Below, piece after piece: positions 14,721 through 24,393 of a stretch of 64,000 nt of DNA. Position 1 is the stretch's first letter, and every line of letters starts with the position of its first letter. The notes under the pieces were generated by a model, which did not search any database, was not told the origin of the DNA, and worked only from the letters and a program-made list of their open reading frames with translations. Origin of the DNA: Methanobrevibacter sp. (lineage in GTDB: Archaea > Methanobacteriota > Methanobacteria > Methanobacteriales > Methanobacteriaceae); the NCBI RefSeq assembly GCF_015062935.1, contig NZ_SUTM01000005.1:41642-105641 (forward strand). The letters run 5' to 3'. The position numbers were made by a program, and so were the translations under genes.

Positions 14721-16089
14721 ATTTTAAAACTTTTGCAGTTTTTTTGACAGTATCTTTAAGATATGTTGCCTTGTATGTTATCTTATTTCCTGCTTTCAGC
14801 TTTTTGAGCACTGACTTTTTAACAGTAACCTTTGCAATTCCCTTGGAGTTGGTTTTTGCCTTGTAGGTCTTGCCGCTGAACTTGAAAGTTATAGTCTTTC
14901 CTTTAATGGCCTTTGCGTTTTTAAGTGTTGCAGTCAAAACCAGTTTTTTGGCGGACTTTTTGACTTTAATGGTCTTTAAAGTTACGAGATGTTTGACTGT
15001 CAGCGCTGTTTTTGCCCAGCATAGATTTCCATCCCAAAGGTTGATTGTGTATTTTCCGGGAGTCAATGTCGGGATCTTGTATTTTACAGCACCGTTAACG
15101 CTTTTCACTGTTTTTGAAGAGGACTTTAATGTGATTTTAAGCTGACTGACTGCAATAACCTTGAATGTTGCAGTCTTTGAGTCCTTGTAATACATTGAAA
15201 TTGATTTTGGAGCAATAATGCTTGGAACTTCCGGAATATCTGCGGTAATGTTAACAGTTTTTTCAGGATGTTTGGAATCTCCCGGATATCTTGCTGTAAT
15301 GTTGTGGCTGCCCGGTTGGAGGATGATTCCGTCAGGGGTGTATGTGTATCTGGTTCCGTCAACATACACTTCAAGAGCCTTTGTTGTATCTGATGGAATT
15401 GTAGCTATCAAGACATTGTCATAAATCTCCAAATCAAGGATATATGTAACCTCAACGGTCTTTTTTACTGCAATGCCGTTGTATTCGACTTCAATACTGT
15501 GGTGTCCGTATGATAAATCATCAATAGGATAGAGGAACCTGCTTTGGCCTGTAATTGTCTGTGAATGGTATTCCTTGCCGTCAGCGTAAATTGTGAATTT
15601 TCCCTGGCGGTTGTCCGGTGCAAAAAATGCCTCCACGTTCCTTTCTGAATATATTGCCTTTGTAACCACGTCCGGAATGTTTATGATTGCAGGAGTTGCC
15701 TCAAATTCAACGGTTTTTGTATATGGACTGTAATGGCTGTTTCCTGTAAATTCCAAAGCCAAAGTGTAGTTTTTGGGTGTGAAACTGTAGGTGTAATATC
15801 CTTCAAAATGCCTGAATTCGGTATTTCTCTCAACATCCTTTCCGTGGTAGTCAACGGACTGGTTGTCAATGTATAATCTGAACTCGTCAATTTCACATTC
15901 CTCCGGAACATTGTATATGTAAACGTCATATCGCTCCTCATTTGTCAGTACCTTTCCGTAGGTATCCCCATATGAAATGTCAATATCTTCAATGGGATTT
16001 GTCATATTTTCATCAGCATTTTCAGCATTGACAGCTGAAATTGAGATGAAAGCTATTAAAATAAGTGAAAATAATATTATTTTTTTCAT
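14719..16089 (-). CDS. Adhesin-like protein, short Ig-like form (ALP 2)
   Basis: At 456 residues this is the shortest ALP of the array. The signal peptide MKKIILFSLILIAFISIS ends at AVNA|EN. About three Ig-like repeats follow (YTLALEFTGNSHYSPYTKTV, then YGHHSIEVEYNG). A P-type domain begins at PKSISMYYKDSK (~295) and the T module covers ~375-456 (VKKSAKKLVLTATLKNAKAI). GAGG lies 7 bases before the ATG. The gap to the membrane-protein gene upstream is only 57 bases and contains that gene's terminator hairpin. No well-placed TATA box is visible, so expression by read-through is possible. ALP 2 may be a minimal copy that lost inner repeats. Confidence 0.85.
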   Translation of the reverse strand: MKKIILFSLILIAFISISAVNAENADENMTNPIEDIDISYGDTYGKVLTNEERYDVYIYNVPEECEIDEFRLYIDNQSVDYHGKDVERNTEFRHFEGYYTYSFTPKNYTLALEFTGNSHYSPYTKTVEFEATPAIINIPDVVTKAIYSERNVEAFFAPDNRQGKFTIYADGKEYHSQTITGQSRFLYPIDDLSYGHHSIEVEYNGIAVKKTVEVTYILDLEIYDNVLIATIPSDTTKALEVYVDGTRYTYTPDGIILQPGSHNITARYPGDSKHPEKTVNITADIPEVPSIIAPKSISMYYKDSKTATFKVIAVSQLKITLKSSSKTVKSVNGAVKYKIPTLTPGKYTINLWDGNLCWAKTALTVKHLVTLKTIKVKKSAKKLVLTATLKNAKAIKGKTITFKFSGKTYKAKTNSKGIAKVTVKKSVLKKLKAGNKITYKATYLKDTVKKTAKVLK

Positions 16090-16137
16090 TTTATGCCTCT
16101 ATAATATATTTTGAGGTTGAATTTTAAAAAAGTAAAG

Positions 16138-16157
16138 ATAAGGAATTTAATCCTTAT
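16138..16157 (-). terminator. Stop-overlapping hairpin of the membrane protein gene
   Basis: ATAAGGA (16138-16144) pairs with TCCTTAT (16151-16157); the stop codon at 16147-16149 lies in the loop. It belongs to the same TAAGGAT/ATCCTTA family found after most ALPs here. Confidence 0.6.
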
Positions 16158-17637
16158 TCTGTTTTTCCATTTCGATTTCTTTTAGAATTTCATCAATCAA
16201 ATCTGAATCATATTCCTCTTCACTGTGAGTTTCTGTCTGCGGGATGCTTTGAGAGGAATCCTGCGGTGTTTCATCCAGAAGTGATTCGATTTCATCATAG
16301 GAAATGCTGTCCGCCTGCGGTGCAACTCTTTCAAAGTGATCTTCGCTTACATCATATGTATGTTCATATGCAGGCTGGCTTTGATATGTCCTGTTTGAAG
16401 GCTCTTTTGCCTTATCCGCATTCATTGTAATCGGCAGGGATTTAAGACTGCCCCTGAAGTATATGCTTATGAATATTATAACAAGCAGATAGAATACCAG
16501 CAGATTCGGATAAAGGAACCTGTTTTCATTTTGAGAGCATGTTAAAAAGACACCTATGATGTTTATCAGGTTCGGCACATAGACAAGATACATGTCCTTT
16601 GATTTTGTAATCAGCTGGAATGCTACTAGAAGTATAATTGCAAGATACATGTACAGTGCCGGACTGTAGAATAAAGTGTCAGTAAGCGTATGGTCCTTGA
16701 AATACACTGCAAATGAATTTACGAGGTTGTAGTTTGCCTCTCCCAGATTTGCTGAGGTGAGCTTTTCATATCCTGCAGTCGGAGTAATGTTGTTTTTTGT
16801 GTAGAATAAATTCTGAGCCTCCTTAAGCTGAGCTCCGTCTTTGGTTATGTAGTAAGCCTGTCCGTTCCAGTCATCGCCTCTAAGAACGCTCCATACCATT
16901 GGCGCTCCACCCTGATTATTTATGTGAGCATCCTCAACGTTATATGCCATGCTCAATGATCCGATAATCAGTATTAAAACGATTGTAATAGCTGGAAGCA
17001 TGAGAAATGTCCTGTCGGTATTTCCGTTTTTCATGTAAATGTAGACCAGAACCGCAACAAGGGTAATTATTGCGATAGGCAATCCGATAAGACTTAACTG
17101 GGATGTTACGGCAATTGTAATGGCCATTATTATTGCCAGTTTCATGCTTATCTGCCCGTTTCTGTCAATAAGCACCTTGATTAAAAAGCTTAGGAAAAGC
17201 AGGCCGTAGCTGAAAAGGATTTCCTTCCACAATGTGATTGAGTAAACTGCATTAATTGGAATCAAACAAATGATTAATGTAACTATAAACTGAGCAACGA
17301 ACTTATTGCTGCTTTTGCTTGCATCATCACGATGATACTTACAGATTACTGTCCAGATTGTTGAAAATACCAGAATCTGTAAGGCTGCAACGCTCAATGG
17401 TGTGCCGAAAATGTTCAGCAGTATCATTTCAATGAATGAATGGAAAAATGGGAATCTGTTTGTAAACTCTCCCCCTGCAATCTGATGCAGCTGATTGAAT
17501 GATTCTGTAGTCAGGATTCCCGGATTGTAAATGAAAAGATACAGTCCGAATATAAGGATAGGGACTATAAAAATCATCAAATCCCGATAGTTAATCCTTT
17601 TCTCGTTTGATTTAATCTCCAAATTTTGCAAGTTCAT
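16147..17637 (-). CDS. Polytopic membrane protein, GT-C glycosyltransferase-like
   Basis: This 496-residue protein has about ten or eleven hydrophobic segments between residues ~20 and 400, then an acidic cytoplasmic-type tail of ~95 residues (rich in E, D, S, Q). The first extracytoplasmic loop, NPGILTTESFNQLHQIAGGE followed by FPFFHSFIEM, resembles the start of DUF6020/GT-C-like lipid-linked-sugar transferases, where this loop carries the acidic catalytic residue. Here that would be Glu in TTESF. It is the only non-adhesin gene inside the array, so glycosylation of the neighbouring sequon-rich ALPs is a reasonable but unproven role. A polymer flippase or ligase is an alternative. A TATA box 23 bases before the ATG and the absence of a Shine-Dalgarno sequence suggest a leaderless mRNA. 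Confidence 0.6.
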   Translation of the reverse strand: MNLQNLEIKSNEKRINYRDLMIFIVPILIFGLYLFIYNPGILTTESFNQLHQIAGGEFTNRFPFFHSFIEMILLNIFGTPLSVAALQILVFSTIWTVICKYHRDDASKSSNKFVAQFIVTLIICLIPINAVYSITLWKEILFSYGLLFLSFLIKVLIDRNGQISMKLAIIMAITIAVTSQLSLIGLPIAIITLVAVLVYIYMKNGNTDRTFLMLPAITIVLILIIGSLSMAYNVEDAHINNQGGAPMVWSVLRGDDWNGQAYYITKDGAQLKEAQNLFYTKNNITPTAGYEKLTSANLGEANYNLVNSFAVYFKDHTLTDTLFYSPALYMYLAIILLVAFQLITKSKDMYLVYVPNLINIIGVFLTCSQNENRFLYPNLLVFYLLVIIFISIYFRGSLKSLPITMNADKAKEPSNRTYQSQPAYEHTYDVSEDHFERVAPQADSISYDEIESLLDETPQDSSQSIPQTETHSEEEYDSDLIDEILKEIEMEKQNKD

Positions 17638-17660
17638 GAGTAATACTTTGTTACTTGCGA

Positions 17661-17670
17661 ATATATATAA
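17661..17670 (-). promoter_or_regulatory. TATA box of the membrane protein gene
   Basis: On the minus strand TTTATATATAT ends 23 bases before the ATG at 17637. That spacing places the transcript start at or next to the start codon. Confidence 0.6.
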
Positions 17671-17694
17671 ATTATTATATTAAAAAAAGAAGAA

Positions 17695-17715
17695 AATAAG
17701 GATAAAATCCTTATT
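17695..17715 (-). terminator. Stop-overlapping hairpin of ALP 3
   Basis: AATAAGGAT (17695-17703) and ATCCTTATT (17707-17715) form a perfect 9-bp stem with loop AAA; the stop codon at 17711-17713 is in the stem. Confidence 0.65.
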
Positions 17716-20700
17716 TTTTAACTTTAACTGTTTTTTTAACGGTATCCTTAATGTAGGTTGCCTGGTAGGTTATTTTTTTGCCTACTTTGAGCTTTTTGAG
17801 GATATTTGATTTTATTGTTACTTTTGCAACACCTTTGCTGTTGGTTTTAGCGGTGTATTTCTTACCATTGAACTTAAAAGTAATTTTTTTGTTTTTAAGG
17901 TATTTTTTGTTGACTTTGCTCAATGTTGCAGTCAATATCAACTTTTTAGCTGATTTTTTAACAGCAGCTGATTTTAAAGTCACAATATGTTTTACTGTCA
18001 TGGTTTTTGTAACGGATTTGCCTAAAGCTGTTGCTTGAACTTTATATTTACCAGGAACCTGTGTTACCTTAAATTTAACAGCACCATTAACTGTTTTTAT
18101 TCTTTTGAATAATTTTCCGTTGACTTTGATTATCACTTCAACATCTGTAGCCGGTTCTCCGTCAGTTCCATAGACTTTAATTGTGTAATATGAACCTGCT
18201 GAATAAATCACATTAACATTGGATGCAACGACTTTAGGGTCAACTGCAGGAGTAACATTGCCGGATTCATTTCCAGGACCCCCATCGGACGGAGTAACAT
18301 TACCTGATTCATTACCAGATGGAGTTTTTACCTCATTTACCTTAAATGAAACTGATTTTTGAGATTCAGTGAAATACTCGCTTCCAGCATAATAAACCAC
18401 AGCATCATATGATCCTGCAGCCAGACCTGAAACAGACTGACTACCAGCACCATTCTGGATTGAAACAGTATAATTGGAACTGCCAACTCTCAACAAAACA
18501 TTTCCATTTATTGTATTATTCAATGCGATTTTAACAACTGCAGCCTCACCCACGTCAATATCATCCACACTAACAGCGAGTCCGGGATCAATCGCAACAA
18601 CATTCACCTTAAATGAAGCAGACTTTTGAGATTCAGTGAAATACTCGCTTCCAGCATAATAAACCACAGCATCATAAGTTCCAGCACCTAAACCTGAAAC
18701 AGTCTGGCTTCCAACACCATTCTGGATTGAAACAGTATAATTGGAACTGCCAACTCTCAACAAAACATTTCCATTTATTGTATTATTCAATGTGATTTTA
18801 ACAACAGCGGCCTCACCCACGTCAATATCATCCACACTAACAGTAAGTCCTGGATCAACTGGAATTATTTTTGAACCGACAATTTCAAAGTAGTCATAAA
18901 ATCCAGCAGCTATCCACCAGCTTGTTGAATAGAAATAGAACTGCCCATATTTATCGCTTGAAACTTCAAAATGGTCTAACGCCCAATATCCTACAGGAAT
19001 ATCTGAAGCTTTAAAAACAGCAGTACCTGTATAAGGAACAGTCATATTCCTGACATCATCACCATAAACATCATAAAATGTTATTGAAACATTTCCGGAT
19101 GTATCTTCAGGCATTACAACAGTGAATACAGCTTCATCGCCGCCTGCAATACTTGCCAAAGTCACATTTTCAGGCCATACTACAAATGTCTCATAGTCCT
19201 CGATTTCATAGTCATCGCCGACATATAGGATTTTAATATCATGTCTTCCAAGCACATCATATTTGAGAGGCATTGTTGCCACTCCATTTTGAATAGCTAC
19301 ACGTTCCAAAATCACTTCTTCTTCGTCTTCATTAGCAGTATAAACCTGAATATGTCCTTTGGCATCTTTTGGAACTCTAATCTGATATGTAAAGTCTTCT
19401 CCTATAATAATATGTTCATTGTTTTCCGGTCCGATTATTTCATGGTTTTGTAAAGATAAACTGAAATCATAATCCTCGATATTATAGTCTTCACCTTCAT
19501 ATCTGGCAACGAAACTGCCGTCAGATGTTATTTCATCTGAAAATTCCCCAAGAGCAATTTGAGCTTTTCCACCGATAAAACCGGAAGTTGCAACCTGTTT
19601 ATAGATATAATCATCGATATCACTATCCCAATCCTCCAGATAAACGGTCAAATTACCTTCAGCATCTTCAGGAAGATATAATGTAAGATATAAATCATCC
19701 ACATCACCGATGAAAACATTACGATACTCATCGAAGTTATGAATTATCGCATAATATACTGTTGTATTGAATTCGACTGTTTCTCCAGGGTATTTCTCAT
19801 CACCGCTGTATATTACAGTTGCTGTGTAATTGCCGACAGGAATTCCGGTAATATTAAATACTGCTTCGCCGTCTTGAACAGTTTCTGTGAATTCTTTTCC
19901 ATTGATTATTACTTTTACCTCACCTGCAGCATCATCCGGTAAAGATACGGATGCTTCACCGTCACCGTAAACGAGATCATTAAACTCAAGATAATACCAG
20001 TATTTTGCTGTGACATTGACTGTTTTAGCTGACGGGTCATAATTTCCATTCTCATAGACAATAGTCACTGTGTGATTTCCATAGCTTAATGTAGCTAAAT
20101 TGAAATAAGCCCTGCCATCTTCAATTTTTTTGCTTTCGATTTCGTCACCGTCAACAATGAGTTTTGCCGCACCTGTTGCATCACTAGGGAGAATGACTAA
20201 AGCAGTTTTTGAACTCATTCCGAAGTTGGTGTTTAAAGGAACTTCAACAGGAATGCTAATATCAATATATGTGACATTGAAGGAATCATAAGCGGTTGAA
20301 GGGGCAAAATAACCGTCACCGGAGTATTCAAATCTCACATCATGTTTTCCCAATGTTAAATTGTCTGTTTCAATATATGCATGATCATCATTGAATACGC
20401 CATAAAAAACATCATCAACATATGCAGTTATGTTTCCTCCGGCATCAAACATAACATCAATGTTGAAACATGCATAATATTCCTGACTGCCTTTTACAAG
20501 TACCTGATAATCATATTCATCAATTTCCAATTTGGTTTCAGGAGACATGTCAGTTATTTTAACATCAAAATAATTAGAATAATAATAACCGTCTTCACCT
20601 TCAAATTCAAGATAAAACTCACTATCACTGATTTTTGAAGCGTTTATGGTAAATGTGGCTTTTCCGTTAACGACACTGTATGATTTTTCACCGTCGCCTG

Positions 20701-21877
20701 CTTCAACATACAATGTACCATTGTATGAATCAGGCATGATTAACTCACAGTCGTATACTTCCTTATTCCACATTTTGTCCGGTAAAACCACTTTCGGACC
20801 GACACGTACAGTAATATATTGATCATATTCATCATCAATGATTATTTCATAATCATCGCCGGTGTAGTTTGCATAAATATAGTTATTGCCAAAACTCAAA
20901 TCATCCAGAGACGCATTGACAAGACCGTTTTCAACTTTAACTGTTTTAATCAATGTAAATACTGAACTATAATCAGAGATATCATCATCCCATTCAAAAT
21001 CAATTTTATATATGTTTAAATCACCTTTTGCATCACTTGGCAATTTCAATGTAAGATATGTAACTTCACCATATGCTATTTCATATTTGGAAAGCTTAAC
21101 CAGTCCTTTAACAGTTATAGGGTAGTTTATTGTTTTAACAGGATAGTTATCAGAGACATAGGTGAAAGTGATGTCATTTTTGCCCATTTTTAAATCATCA
21201 CTGCTGAGAACAATTGAATAGGAATCTTCAGCATCAACTGTGTATTTTTTGCCGTTAACCACATATTCAACAGTGCCGGTTGATGTAGGGACAGTTACAT
21301 AAAATTCAGTATCACTTCCGTATTCAAAAGTATCCTCCCTCGCATAGACATTAAAGTTATATGTAAAATCAACATAAGCGGATTTTATAAATCCTTCATA
21401 ATTTTCATCACCGGAATAAATAAAGTCCACCTTATAAGTACCGTAATCGAATTTATCAACGTTTAAATCATACAAATAGATATCATTAGAGCCGGGAATG
21501 GCATTATATACTTCACTTCCATTGATAGTGACTGAAACAGACCCTTCCACATCATCATAAAACTCATAGCTGATAAGCCTGCTTTCATCATCATGGACAT
21601 CAATACTATCAGAAAATATTACTTCATAGTCATCTTCATAGAATTCAGTTTCACCAACAGCTGCAGATTTAACATCGCTTTGCAATACCGCTTCGCTGCC
21701 GGCATCATCTTCGTACAATTCATCTATTGCACTAACATCACTTAAAAGGGAAAGTTCCTCCCCTAAATCGGATGAAACAACTGTTTCGTTGTTGTCATTC
21801 AAATCTGCAGCGCTAACAGCAGACATTGATATTAATGCAATGAGAAAAAAAAGTAAAATAAATATATTTTTATTCAT
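17711..21877 (-). CDS. Adhesin-like protein, large Ig-like form with internal duplication (ALP 3)
   Basis: This protein has 1388 residues. The signal peptide MNKNIFILLFFLIALISMS ends at AVSA|ADL. The N-terminus is strongly acidic and is followed by about ten Ig-like repeats. Two near-identical 89-residue repeats lie at ~1003-1181 (DPGLTVSVDDIDVGEAAVVK in one, DPGLAVSVDDIDVGEAAVVK in the next). A short Gly/Asn/Ser/Pro linker (SGNESGNVTPSDGG) precedes the P module (~1205, YSAGSYYTIKVYGTDGE) and the T module (~1305-1388). AGGTGA lies just before the ATG, and a TATA box is centred ~68 bases upstream. The P and T modules are closest to those of ALP 1. The repeats make length variation by recombination likely. 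Confidence 0.85.
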   Translation of the reverse strand: MNKNIFILLFFLIALISMSAVSAADLNDNNETVVSSDLGEELSLLSDVSAIDELYEDDAGSEAVLQSDVKSAAVGETEFYEDDYEVIFSDSIDVHDDESRLISYEFYDDVEGSVSVTINGSEVYNAIPGSNDIYLYDLNVDKFDYGTYKVDFIYSGDENYEGFIKSAYVDFTYNFNVYAREDTFEYGSDTEFYVTVPTSTGTVEYVVNGKKYTVDAEDSYSIVLSSDDLKMGKNDITFTYVSDNYPVKTINYPITVKGLVKLSKYEIAYGEVTYLTLKLPSDAKGDLNIYKIDFEWDDDISDYSSVFTLIKTVKVENGLVNASLDDLSFGNNYIYANYTGDDYEIIIDDEYDQYITVRVGPKVVLPDKMWNKEVYDCELIMPDSYNGTLYVEAGDGEKSYSVVNGKATFTINASKISDSEFYLEFEGEDGYYYSNYFDVKITDMSPETKLEIDEYDYQVLVKGSQEYYACFNIDVMFDAGGNITAYVDDVFYGVFNDDHAYIETDNLTLGKHDVRFEYSGDGYFAPSTAYDSFNVTYIDISIPVEVPLNTNFGMSSKTALVILPSDATGAAKLIVDGDEIESKKIEDGRAYFNLATLSYGNHTVTIVYENGNYDPSAKTVNVTAKYWYYLEFNDLVYGDGEASVSLPDDAAGEVKVIINGKEFTETVQDGEAVFNITGIPVGNYTATVIYSGDEKYPGETVEFNTTVYYAIIHNFDEYRNVFIGDVDDLYLTLYLPEDAEGNLTVYLEDWDSDIDDYIYKQVATSGFIGGKAQIALGEFSDEITSDGSFVARYEGEDYNIEDYDFSLSLQNHEIIGPENNEHIIIGEDFTYQIRVPKDAKGHIQVYTANEDEEEVILERVAIQNGVATMPLKYDVLGRHDIKILYVGDDYEIEDYETFVVWPENVTLASIAGGDEAVFTVVMPEDTSGNVSITFYDVYGDDVRNMTVPYTGTAVFKASDIPVGYWALDHFEVSSDKYGQFYFYSTSWWIAAGFYDYFEIVGSKIIPVDPGLTVSVDDIDVGEAAVVKITLNNTINGNVLLRVGSSNYTVSIQNGVGSQTVSGLGAGTYDAVVYYAGSEYFTESQKSASFKVNVVAIDPGLAVSVDDIDVGEAAVVKIALNNTINGNVLLRVGSSNYTVSIQNGAGSQSVSGLAAGSYDAVVYYAGSEYFTESQKSVSFKVNEVKTPSGNESGNVTPSDGGPGNESGNVTPAVDPKVVASNVNVIYSAGSYYTIKVYGTDGEPATDVEVIIKVNGKLFKRIKTVNGAVKFKVTQVPGKYKVQATALGKSVTKTMTVKHIVTLKSAAVKKSAKKLILTATLSKVNKKYLKNKKITFKFNGKKYTAKTNSKGVAKVTIKSNILKKLKVGKKITYQATYIKDTVKKTVKVKK
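18334..18867. repeat. Tandem 267-bp duplication inside ALP 3
   Basis: Two head-to-tail copies with a 267-bp period differ by only a few bases; for example GAGATTCAGTGAAATACTCG occurs at 18361 and again at 18628. Each copy encodes one complete Ig-like domain, so the reading frame is preserved whatever the copy number. Confidence 0.85.
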
Positions 21878-22308
21878 TTTTTCACCTTAATATCAATTTT
21901 TTTAAAAAATTAATACATAAAACTAGTTTATTCAAAATTATATATATAATATTACCTAAAATGCACTAAATAATTTACATTTTACATATGACTATAGCTC
22001 ATTATGATGCCCTCGCATGACGTCATATATTTCTTCACGTAATCTTTTACAAGTGGGATGTCATCAAAAATCCTGGAAATAATTTAATCAAAGTATTTAT
22101 AATTTTATAAAAAACTGAATTTTAATTAGTGTTTTTTTTTTTAAAAATAGGATATTTTAAATAATTCATATAAAAAACTGAATATTTTTTATAAATGTAA
22201 CATTATTTTTATGTTTTTTGATGATCTGTCCATGAAAAACAGATTATGTAATCTTTTTTTGTCTGGTTTTTGGTTTAAAAAAATAAGTGGGATAAGGATT
22301 TTTACTCC
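21878..22308. other. 431-bp intergenic gap between ALP 3 and ALP 4
   Basis: This A/T-rich stretch has no credible gene. It contains the ALP 3 promoter near 21941-21950, a perfect 10-bp palindrome ATGACGTCAT at 22017-22026, and the ALP 4 terminator at 22291-22313. The rest is homopolymeric A or T runs. Its size, larger than other gaps in the array, may mark a lost gene. Confidence 0.5.
21941..21950 (-). promoter_or_regulatory. TATA box of ALP 3
   Basis: On the minus strand this reads ATTATATATA, centred about 68 bases before the ATG at 21877. The predicted leader of ~40 nt ends in an AGGTGA ribosome binding site. Confidence 0.5.
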
Positions 22309-22313
22309 TTATC
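22291..22313 (-). terminator. Stop-overlapping hairpin of ALP 4
   Basis: GATAAGGA (22291-22298) pairs with TCCTTATC (22306-22313); the stop codon at 22309-22311 is inside the stem. Confidence 0.65.
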
Positions 22314-24393
22314 TTTGAACTTTTACTGTTTTTTGGACAGTGTCTTTGAGATATGTTGCCTGATAGGTTATTTTTTTGCCGACTTTGAGCTTTTTCAAGA
22401 CGCTTGATTTTATGGTTACCTTAGCTATTCCCTTCTTGTCTGTTTTGGCTTTATATGTTTTGCCATTGAACTTGAAGGTGATTTTTTTGTTTTTGATTGC
22501 TTTTTTACCGTATTTAAGAGTTGCCTGCAGAGTAAGCTTTTTGGCTGATTTTTTAACGGCAACTGTTTTCAGGCTTAAAGGCTGCTTGACGATGAGTTTT
22601 TTTGTAACCACTGCGTATTTGTAAAAATTTTCATAGTCATACAGGTCTTTTCTTGAGTAAGTGATTTTTAAAGTGTATTTTCCAGGGGTTTCCTTAAATG
22701 TAACTTTAGCCACTCCCTTTTCATCGGTTTTTGCCCAATAGAAATTGTAACCTATCTCAAAATACACGCTTTTTTTCGCAGCAATTTTCCCGTCATAGTC
22801 ATATACCTTCACGGAATATACCTTGGATTCGCCATAATACATTGTAATGTCTTTTGCATTGACAATCTTTGCAGGAATCGGTTCGGCTACTACCAGAAAT
22901 GTGGTTGTATAGTTATACTCTTCGCTGGAATAGGTTAGGGTTACGCGATTATTCTCGTAGAATTCAGTATTTTTAATAGGAACTGGAAGCTGCAGGTCGC
23001 TTATGGTTGCATTCGCTTTTCCGTTGACAAGCGGCAGGGTGTATGTTTCATTGTCTTTTTTGTATCTCTCGATTTTAACTGTAATGAAACCGTCACGGTC
23101 GGGATTCATTTCAAATGAAAATTTCGCATCGCTTCCGTATCTTACGCACTCGTCGTAGATAAGTTTAGGGATAATGCTTTGGGTTGTGCTGTATGCAGAT
23201 ACATTGTAATCATTGCCGGTATATATGATATCGATTTTATAGGTATTTCCGTCTTTTAAATCTTCAAAGGTAATGTTTGCAAAGCCATCAGCCATGCTCT
23301 GGCTTTTATATAATGAATCATTAACATAAACGCTCAGATTTCCCTCTGCATTTTTCGGCAGTTTCAGATATGCATATGTGCTGTTGTAGACTCCAATATT
23401 GGTGAAGATGTGTCCTTTAACTTCAATGGTATAGCTGACTGTTTTTGGAAGGTATTTGTCATCTCCAGGATAGGTGATTTCAAATATGTTGCTTCCAATC
23501 ATCAAATCGGATATGTCTGTTGTGTAGTGCTGTCCATAATCATTGACTAATGAGTATGTCTTTGCGCCGGATTTGACAATCGGCCTGTTTGTACTGTCAT
23601 CGGAGAGGCTTATTTCAAGAATCTTTTCATTTCCATATGCAATCCTCATTTGCTGATTTTCGTAGAAATCCACCCTGTAATTATGATTGATTCTGATTTC
23701 TTTCATTATCTTTTTGATTGTGACTGTTTCCTTTTTGGTCATCTTATTGTTTTTGGCATCTCCTGTATATGTTGCCTCAACAGTATGGGTTCCGATTGCA
23801 AGGCCTTTCAGATTGACTCTTGCATAGGCGTTGTCATCGGTGGTGATTTCAACTCTTTTAAATTCCTTGCCGTCAACCTTGACAATAAGATATCCTGATG
23901 CATATCTCTGCAGTTCACAGTAAACATATCCTTCATCAGGATTTGCTTCTTTGGTAATCCTGATGTACTGTGAAGCCACTTCAAAGTCATGGGTCAGGTT
24001 TAAAGGGTTGTACTTGTCAGTTTCAGGGAAATATGCTTTGATGCTGTGTTTTCCGTTGGAAAATTCAATTTTGGTAAAATCCACATCATTGTGGGGGTCA
24101 TGACTCATAAGATAGTTTTCATCATCGATTTTCACGTTTACTTTGCCGTCATAGTCTTCCGGCACGTTTGAAAATGTGGCGATATTCATTCTTTCGCTGT
24201 AATCCGGATTCAGTACATAGTCCCTAAATTCTATGCTTACGTTCAGGTCCTCTTTTGAAGGACTGCTTTCGGTTATGATGTCTTGAGCATCATCGCTGAT
24301 CTGTGCGGTTTCGGTTATATTTTCATTAGCCGAAACGGCACTTATAGATAGAACTGCAATGATAAAAAGACAAATGACAATAATTTTATTCAT
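22309..24393 (-). CDS. Adhesin-like protein, Ig-like (ALP 4)
   Basis: This protein has 694 residues from the ATG at 24393, chosen because GAGG precedes it and because it opens a clean signal peptide (MNKIIVICLFIIAVLSIS, cut after AVSA). About five Ig-like repeats follow. The first two (YDGKVNVKIDDENY, then GYLIVKVDGKEFKRVEI) align with the first two of ALP 5, so the two are tandem paralogues. The P module starts at KDITMYYGESKVYSVKVY (~505) and the T module runs ~612-694. A TATA-like ATTTATAAAT lies ~52 bases upstream. The T module is much better conserved between neighbours than the N-terminal body, which suggests diversifying pressure on the exposed part. Confidence 0.85.
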   Translation of the reverse strand: MNKIIVICLFIIAVLSISAVSANENITETAQISDDAQDIITESSPSKEDLNVSIEFRDYVLNPDYSERMNIATFSNVPEDYDGKVNVKIDDENYLMSHDPHNDVDFTKIEFSNGKHSIKAYFPETDKYNPLNLTHDFEVASQYIRITKEANPDEGYVYCELQRYASGYLIVKVDGKEFKRVEITTDDNAYARVNLKGLAIGTHTVEATYTGDAKNNKMTKKETVTIKKIMKEIRINHNYRVDFYENQQMRIAYGNEKILEISLSDDSTNRPIVKSGAKTYSLVNDYGQHYTTDISDLMIGSNIFEITYPGDDKYLPKTVSYTIEVKGHIFTNIGVYNSTYAYLKLPKNAEGNLSVYVNDSLYKSQSMADGFANITFEDLKDGNTYKIDIIYTGNDYNVSAYSTTQSIIPKLIYDECVRYGSDAKFSFEMNPDRDGFITVKIERYKKDNETYTLPLVNGKANATISDLQLPVPIKNTEFYENNRVTLTYSSEEYNYTTTFLVVAEPIPAKIVNAKDITMYYGESKVYSVKVYDYDGKIAAKKSVYFEIGYNFYWAKTDEKGVAKVTFKETPGKYTLKITYSRKDLYDYENFYKYAVVTKKLIVKQPLSLKTVAVKKSAKKLTLQATLKYGKKAIKNKKITFKFNGKTYKAKTDKKGIAKVTIKSSVLKKLKVGKKITYQATYLKDTVQKTVKVQR

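Noticed and set aside
16099..16110. TATA-like AATATATTATAG before ALP 2
   Set aside because: It ends about 12 bases before the ATG, which would place the transcript start inside the coding region.
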